A stretch of DNA of 64,000 bases, taken from NCBI GenBank assembly GCA_024516035.1, contig CM044958.1, positions 25,124,727 to 25,188,726 of the forward strand, given 5' to 3'. This stretch comes from Bactericera cockerelli. Taxonomy: Eukaryota; Arthropoda; Insecta; Hemiptera; Triozidae. The notes beneath the pieces were generated by a model. The model did no database searches. It was not told the DNA's origin and worked only from the letters and a program-made list of their open reading frames with translations. Positions 57,906 through 64,000 of this stretch are shown piece by piece (the stretch's first letter is position 1; each line of letters starts with the position of its first letter). Position numbers and translations under genes: made by a program.

Positions 57906-58730
57906 GAACTTTGATAACCTTAGTATAATAGAATTTTCTACAAGAGCGACTATATCAAGATTATCGTGATATGAAATGAATATGGACGAAGAAGAAATTT
58001 GAAGTAGTCACTTGAGTCTTCACTTGATTAGTTATATTTTCCATACTTGTAATGATGCCACTTGACATGGTAACCCACCTTAACCAATTTGATTCACAAG
58101 ATTTACTAGCTTTTTGTGTATGTTTAATGCATGTACATAGGGTTCCATACCACATTCCTGATGAGGCAGTCGTGTCAGTTATACGATTTTCTGATATCTA
58201 TAAACAATAAACAGGGTTAATGTACATACATGTATCTATGTTACGTTCAACTATTTTCTCCAAAAATTTTCTTAGTGTGTGTATTTAATCAGTTCTTGAT
58301 CGGTTTCTTCTAAACCCAGCTTGGTATTTTCCTATCTTTCCATCTGTATATGCTTCAATTTGGTATAGGATTATTAAAGATAGGACTTTATAGCAGACAT
58401 TTAACAGTGCAATGGCTCTAATATTAATGCTCATTCACAGCGCTCCACTCTGTGAAATGAAGTATTCTTATGGTTGAATCAATTAATCAATTTCGTTTAT
58501 TGATGAAGCCCTAAGTTACATCTTAAGTCCTCATTATTTAACACTTAGGTTGCTTAGTACACCAACAAGAACACGAATACTCTCCATAAGATTTCAGTTT
58601 AGACCTCCCTCTACCCAAGCAAACCACATGACGTGAGTCAAGTGCCGTTTCTTATCAGTACCTCACATTGTTCAGGAGTGTAAATACATAAGATCTAACT
58701 TCCATTTATTTTCCCGGATTATCTTCAGTA
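57906..58730. other. No recognisable feature
   Basis: No repeats or coding signal beyond short uninformative frames. Confidence 0.4.
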
Positions 58731-58734
58731 CAGC

Positions 58735-58808
58735 TTTCTCTCTCTCTTTCTCCTCTCCCTATCATTTACTCTTTCTCTCTCTCTCTCTTTCTCTATCTCT
58801 CTCCCTTC
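58735..58808. repeat. TC-rich microsatellite
   Basis: Interrupted CTCTCT tract of about 70 bp. Confidence 0.85.
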
Positions 58809-58825
58809 CACCTTATTTTGTTACT

Positions 58826-59285
58826 TCCGAGGAATTTTTAATATTAGAAATCGGAAGTATTGTGTTCGTTTTTATATAAAAAAAATATATATATATTTTT
58901 TTGCTCCGATTTCAATTTTTGGGTGTTTTCTCGTGAACAGTACACCCGATTTTGATTAAATTTGGTATGTACAATGCACATGCATATTATGGTTTTACAT
59001 AGGTCATTTATGATTATTTTTTATTTAATTATGTTTTAGCTCTGATATTTAAGAAAATCCAAAAAAATTACAAAAAAGTGAAAAAATGAGGTCTTCCACT
59101 TGCCGATACAGAATTTTTTGTAGAATCTAGAATGTATAAAAAACAGTATTCTACCATGTATAACCAAAATTTTAAGAAAAACGGTTAAGCAGTTCTGGAG
59201 ATACAAGTGATTTAGCAAAAAATCTTAAAATTGGCACGTGTATACAATCTGAAACAATCACGAAGGAGTATTGTGTCCAATTGGC
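58826..59285. repeat. Dispersed repeat (inverted partner of 55138-55370)
   Basis: The left part resembles half of the inverted repeat at 23302 (ATATTAGAAATCGGAAGTAT, TTGCTCCGATTTCAATTT). The right part is the reverse complement of 55138-55370. Both ends carry AGTATTGTGT.C in direct orientation. Confidence 0.65.
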
Positions 59286-59494
59286 AGTGTTTTTTTCTCT
59301 CTGGAAACTATTGAGAACGTTTCAAAATGAAAACAGTATAAAAGGTTGAAAAATCACAGTTAACAGCTATACGTCAACATAAGCTCATGAGGGCTCAAAT
59401 TAAAGCTGGTATTATGAGAAAATCGTACAGGAAATAAAAAATGTGAGTTCTTACGATATTTTTTGTTTCTTTTTCATGTCACCAATTCGTTTTC

Positions 59495-59535
59495 TATCCT
59501 AGCTCGTCGTTGCTTAACATCAGCGACATGTCCGA
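59495..59535 (-). repeat. Possible 5S-derived relic
   Basis: CGTCGTTGCTTAACATCAGC is the reverse complement of a degenerate 5S block (GATGTTAAGCAACGACG). A similar short relic lies at 16166-16195 (GTTACTTAACATCGGTGG) and 30360. No SINE body follows. Confidence 0.3.
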
Positions 59536-59989
59536 ATCATCAAATGTAGGATGAACTTTTGTGTCAAATTTCAAGTCTATAGTACTTTTTCGGGTCAGGC
59601 ACTAACCCGTTATACACAGACAGATTGAAAATGAGTTTTAGTAATAAGATTATTTTCACTCATTACCTGTTCGTCTCATTTATTTTACTTCATTTCTTTT
59701 CAAGTTTCTTTTATTCTTCTCATTTTTCCATTTACATTAACTTCTGTATTTTCTCCCTCTCCTTGTTTAGCATTCTCTTTATCCTGCTCATAGTTGGTAA
59801 GCAGTAAGAAGAATTGTACTCATATCTTTATCTTTATCTTTCTTCTTTGTGAGTTTGTCACGTCTCATTCATCTCTCCTGTTTGTCAGATCTCATGTTTG
59901 CTCCCGTTCCGTTTGTCAATGTTCTTATCATTTTCCCCTGACATCGCACACACTGGGACAATGAGATAGAGCGATTAGAAGAAGATATA

Positions 59990-61050
59990 CAGGGTGATTC
60001 AGAAAAGTACCGTCAAACGTTAACCACATATTCTATGGGCTAGTTAAAGAGGGTTCAACTCTATAAAAGAAAGTGCGCAAATGCCTCTCAACGGAGGTAC
60101 ACGCCCCTTAAGGTGTTTTTAAACAATCGAAATTTTCATTTTACGGCTTACCTATTTGGGATATCGCAATGTGGTAAAAAAATCACTTTCAATACTAGAT
60201 AGCACCTTTCTTTTGGCACAAAATTTAACACCATTCCAATGTCAGGGGCGGTCTCAGGAGGGTCAGATGGTAGAAAAAAGGTTCTAACTTTTTAGTCGTT
60301 GCTTGTAATTGAATTTGGTTTTCACCCTATTAAAACGTCTGTCATTGTCTACAAAAATGTTCTGAATAATTTTTTTCTCAAACCAACACAAACGCTTGGA
60401 AATCGAAATTGAAGATTTTAAAACTGCATTAAGTTTTGAAACCTATGCAACTAGCATACAATTTTAGAACAAGAATTTTCAGCCAATTCATTATTTAACA
60501 ATTTTTAATACATTATTTAACTTCTAAATTCTAAATCAATCTTTTCGAAGGCGTATGGAGGTCTGCATTGAAGCCAGAGGAGCCCATGTGGAACATTTGC
60601 TGTAAATTTTATTTCGGCTTAAGCCCTTCAATTTCGATTTTCAAGCGTTTGTGTTGGTTTGAGAAAAAAATTATTCAGAACATTTTTGTAGACAATGACA
60701 GACGTTTTAAAAGGGTGAAAACCATATTCAATTACAAGCAACGACTAAAAAGTTAGAACCTTTTTTCTACCATCTGACCCTCCTGAGACCGCCCCTGACA
60801 TTGGAATGGTGTTAAATTTTGTGCCAAAAGAAAGGTGCTATCTAGTATTGAGAGTAATTTTTTTACCACATTGCGATATCCCAAATAGGTAAGCCGTAAA
60901 ATGAAAATTTCGATTGTTTAAAAACACCTTAAGGGGCGTGTACCTCCGTTAGGAGGCATTTGCGCACTTTCTTTTATAGAGTTGACCCCTCCTTAACTAG
61001 CCCATAGAATATGTGGTTAACGTTTGACGGTACTTTTCTGAATCACCCTG
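59990..61050. mobile_element. Mariner-type foldback, 1061 bp, second copy
   Basis: Ends CAGGGTGATTCAGAAAAGTA and TACTTTTCTGAATCACCCTG, TA at 59988-59989 and 61051-61052. The arms match those of 35454-36512 closely, but the loop is in the opposite orientation relative to the window. Confidence 0.93.
60537..60604 (+). pseudogene. C-terminal stub of IS630/mariner-type transposase
   Basis: QSFRRRMEVCIEARGAHVEH then LL and a TAA at 60602-60604, the same ending as 35899-36000 with one Val-to-Glu difference. The upstream coding part (PGIFERVR in the other copy) is missing, so this copy is shorter. Confidence 0.72.
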
Positions 61051-61059
61051 TATATCGAG

Positions 61060-61440
61060 GAAAAGAGACAGTTATCCAAAGAAGAGGGTAAAGTGAGATA
61101 AAGATAAACAGAAATATTAGAGAGCAATATTAGAAGAAGGAGAGACAATGGAAAGATGAGACAAACCTAAATAAGGATATAAAAAAAAGTGGTAAAAGAG
61201 AAGGTTATAAAAAGAGCAGATAAAAAACACGAGGAAAGGATAAAAGAGATAGAAAGAGGGATACAAGAGAAAGGTGAGAAAGTTATTAAGGGAAGAGTGA
61301 GTAAAAGACTGAGGAATAGAAACGGAAGGAGAGTGACTGCAATATGAGAGTGATTGTGTGTGTGTGAGAGAGAGAGATAATGGAGGAGGGACGCAGAGAA
61401 GGGAGTGTAACAGGAATAGAAAAGTAGGTTAGATGCCTGA
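61060..61440. other. Purine-rich spacer
   Basis: A/G-rich strand (GAGAAAGGTGAGAAAG-like), with a TGTGTGTGTGAGAGAGAGAG transition at 61355. No gene. Confidence 0.5.
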
Positions 61441-61625
61441 AGATATTTCGAGGAAGTACGAGTTTACTGAAGAGTCGCAGTTATAAAATGTTATTACTAG
61501 CTGACAGCTGTAGAGAGCGAAGTATCAGAAGTCTATTCATGCCGGGCGTTCATCACCTGGGCTCTATCGCGCTGTCGGTATCCCAACAGTAAAATTACAA
61601 CAGTAAAGTATCCCAACAGTAAAAA

Positions 61626-61770
61626 TCGTGTTGACCCAGCACCTAAATGAGAAGTATTGTGTCACTTCTCGCCCATCAGAGGGGAGGCATACTACGGGAT
61701 GGGTAGGCTACAACACAGACCACAAGCGTCCACAGTAGCTCCTGTTTCATGGCTACGAAATAAAAAAGGC
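61626..61770 (+). repeat. Repeat shared with 13400-13500
   Basis: CGTGTTGACCCAGCACCTAA and CTACGAAATAAAAAAGGCTG match 13419 and 13468. The intervening part is longer here, with CACTTCTCGCCCATCAGAGG. Confidence 0.55.
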
Positions 61771-62112
61771 TGTCTTTAAAAACCTATGCAGTTCCCACTG
61801 ATGGTAAATTTACTTTCAATATTGTCTATACAGTTCTCACTGACCATGTATTTACTTTCTGTAGAGCTGAGACAGCTCATAGAGATAAATATATTAGTCA
61901 CCAGTGTTTCCTGACATCTTTTTTTCCAATTTGCTCTTATTATTACTAATGTTCTTTTTTTTAATAAACTCCACCCATCCCTGTTGGGCGATTGAAAAGG
62001 GTCACCTACTGGCTTGAGCCTCAAGCCCCTGTCTGATGGCTTTGTCCCAACTCGTTACATTGTGCTGTGACACCATAATAAATATCTCTTGATAGGCTCT
62101 TCTTACGTTTTG

Positions 62113-62152
62113 ACTTGGCGGGTCGGAGTGCTACCGCGCTCTTTAATTTATT
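62113..62152. repeat. Inverted copy of 7376-7414
   Basis: GACTTGGCGGGTCGGAGTGC and TACCGCGCTCTTTAATTTA. See 7376-7414. Confidence 0.6.
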
Positions 62153-62159
62153 GAATAGA

Positions 62160-63460
62160 AAGTATTGGAGTCGGCCATTTTTTCACTCTGAATATTCAAG
62201 GCAATTTTTTAGTGTAGCATAAAATTCAAAGTGCCTATAAGCCTACCTATGCAACGCTGTTTATTGAATTCACTTCGAGCGTGGGTTTCATTCAATTTGA
62301 AAAAAGCCAACATCGGAAAATGGTAAGCCTTTTAGAGTTAGTGATTAGTATTTTATTACGAACAAGTCCGTGAAAAAATTTAGTATCCCGCAAAACAAGT
62401 CGAATAAAAATAATTAAAGCATGTCATATGGAATAAATTAGTTACGACAAATTTTATAGAAGGTAAAGGTTAGACAAACAAGACACTTGTTGAAGTACGG
62501 GCATATGAAATCGAATGAATGACATAATATCCGTCAATGAGAGAAATGTTGAGTTGAGTCACTCAAAGCACGGAAGTATCTAATCTAATAAAACTACTAA
62601 TAATGATTTTTTAGGATTGTCTTAAGAGATAAATTCTCACCTATTTATAACAATAACTAATGTGAGATTATCAATTCTGACAGCAGCGTCTTGAAGATTT
62701 TTCAAGAGACTATTTACGTTGCTGGTACTGGTGAAATTTTACTTCTTGAGTGTCATAATCAGCAGTTTCCTTGGATAAGAGCTCACTTAGAGTGACTAAA
62801 GAGACAATTTCCTGTTCATAAATATGGCTGCTGAACCCAACCTTCTACATCTGCTAGGTAGAATGAGTGTCATGTTATAAAATATTGTTTGGCAATCAGA
62901 CAAGAATAATAATAGTATTCAATGCCGCATGGTTGAGCAGAAGTAATAACTTGGATACGATTGAATAATAATTAATTCAATATTGTGGAGTGAAATATGT
63001 ATGGGTAGGTAGGTAGGTGCTCATCTCCTTTTGTTTTTTATCGAAACTAATAAAATTTCAATAAAAAATGCACTCTAAAGCGGGGAATTATTTTTAGACG
63101 CGGTAACATACTCGTGTGATAGAAAGTAGTAAAAGTAAGGCCGTGTTTCCAACATCCTGTTGATGGTGCGGTGGTATATTGGGGTGATTATATTTCAAGT
63201 GGAGTTTTGTTCACTAAGAGGACGGGAAAATTCAGCGTTTTGGGCTAAGCAGACATCTCTTCGATTAACTGTTAGGTTACGGATCTGATTATTTCCGGAC
63301 TGAAATAATTTTATTCTGAAATAATAAGATATCTTTTTCGCACTACTATTTTGAAAAATGTACTATAAAAAATTGTATAAAAAGCAATGAAATTAGAAGA
63401 ATAAATGGAGATGACCTCTCGTGAAAATGCTTTGATGCTTGTTGTTCTTATAGTCTTTGT
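62160..63460. other. No recognisable feature
   Basis: AT-rich spacer with a short GTAGG tandem at 63004-63017. No element ends or coding signals recognised. Confidence 0.4.
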
Positions 63461-63464
63461 GTTA

Positions 63465-63525
63465 CCAGATCCACAGACGCCTTGACCACTGAACTACCTA
63501 CTTAGGAAATGGGTAATCGCGTCCT
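63465..63525 (-). repeat. tRNA-like A-box fragment
   Basis: The minus strand reads GTAGTTCAGTGGTCAAGGCG, a good A box, followed by TCTGTGGATCTGG. No B box at the right distance, so a SINE or tRNA relic. Confidence 0.35.
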
Positions 63526-63837
63526 TAACTTTTGTAAATTTTAAATAAAGAGTTGACTACTACTGTACGTGTGCTTATGTCTTGTGTACTATACGAGCGA
63601 ACACAGGCAGGCATTGACGTAAAACTTGCCTATCCTTTTTTGAATAGACATTATACTCAGCTATGTACTCGTATGTTTGCATGGATTTTGTGCTTAAGAC
63701 TATAGTGAGCTAAATGTTTGCGATAGGGCACGCTCCTCTCCTGAAATACAGGAGATAAAACAGGATATCATATTTCTCATCTCGTGGACGGGGTTGTGTT
63801 TGCAAACAGTGCAGGAATACATTAGACAGGAACAGAA

Positions 63838-63905
63838 TTGTACAGTAGCTGAGTGGTCTAGTGAACAGAAAAGCACAGGTTCGAATCTTTTAGGCAACAC
63901 TTCCG
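63838..63905 (+). repeat. tRNA-like sequence
   Basis: A box GTAGCTGAGTGGTCTAG and B box CAGGTTCGAATCTTTT about 20 bases apart. The T stem has only 4 of 5 pairs (one G-T) and no acceptor or anticodon stem can be drawn, so it is not a functional tRNA gene. Confidence 0.4.
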
Positions 63906-64000
63906 TTTTCATACATTTGAGATAGTTAGAAGACAAAACAAAAGACTCAGATACTTTTCTGCGGAAAAGGTTCTGGATTTGAGACTTCTTCAAATAGGTA

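Overview
The window is eukaryotic, AT-rich, gene-poor DNA that looks like a repeat-dense arthropod, probably insect, intergenic or heterochromatic region. The organism call is an inference from its repeats: Tc1/mariner and hAT DNA transposons, short Helitrons, tRNA-derived and 5S-derived SINEs, long foldback elements, minisatellites and microsatellites. I found no intact host protein-coding gene, functional tRNA or rRNA gene, CRISPR array or operon. The only recognisable coding sequence consists of broken transposases: a Tc1-like DD34E pair, an internally deleted mariner, an internally deleted IS630/mariner relative, and two C-terminal stubs.

Layout. 1-15564 is unduplicated flank. It holds a hAT-like element (812-1728), a tRNA-SINE with a clear target duplication (1794-2092), a 493-bp near-perfect palindrome (2317-2809), a satellite-like array of about 296-bp units (3047-4740), a 20-bp minisatellite (6277-6700), several SINEs, a 991-bp foldback (9945-10935) and the first of four copies of a hairpin-ended repeat (11754-12430). 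15565-28051 (copy A) and 29735-46593 (copy B) are two versions of one locus in direct orientation. They are separated by 28052-29634 and a 100-N assembly gap (29635-29734). 46594-64000 is again unduplicated. It holds a short tandem array split by a deleted mariner, a deleted IS630-type element, SINEs, inverted-repeat elements and a second copy of the 1.06-kb mariner foldback (59990-61050).

The dominant feature is the A/B pair. The shared backbone is about 8.3-8.5 kb in each, but the copies carry non-overlapping sets of transposon insertions. At most of these sites the other copy preserves the empty target. A carries a Helitron, a SINE, a foldback, a GC-rich terminal-repeat element and a MITE. 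B carries another foldback, a mariner foldback, a Helitron pair, a hAT element containing a Tc1 foldback, and two hairpin-ended repeats. This pattern, together with copy B starting exactly at the N gap, suggests two diverged haplotypes placed end to end by the assembler. An old tandem duplication remains possible.

The second theme is long palindromes: six large foldback elements with inverted arms of about 240 to 950 bp. Some contain sense and antisense transposase fragments, so a read-through transcript could fold into a long hairpin RNA. Homology was judged by eye without database searches, so family names are assigned from termini, target duplications and protein motifs only.
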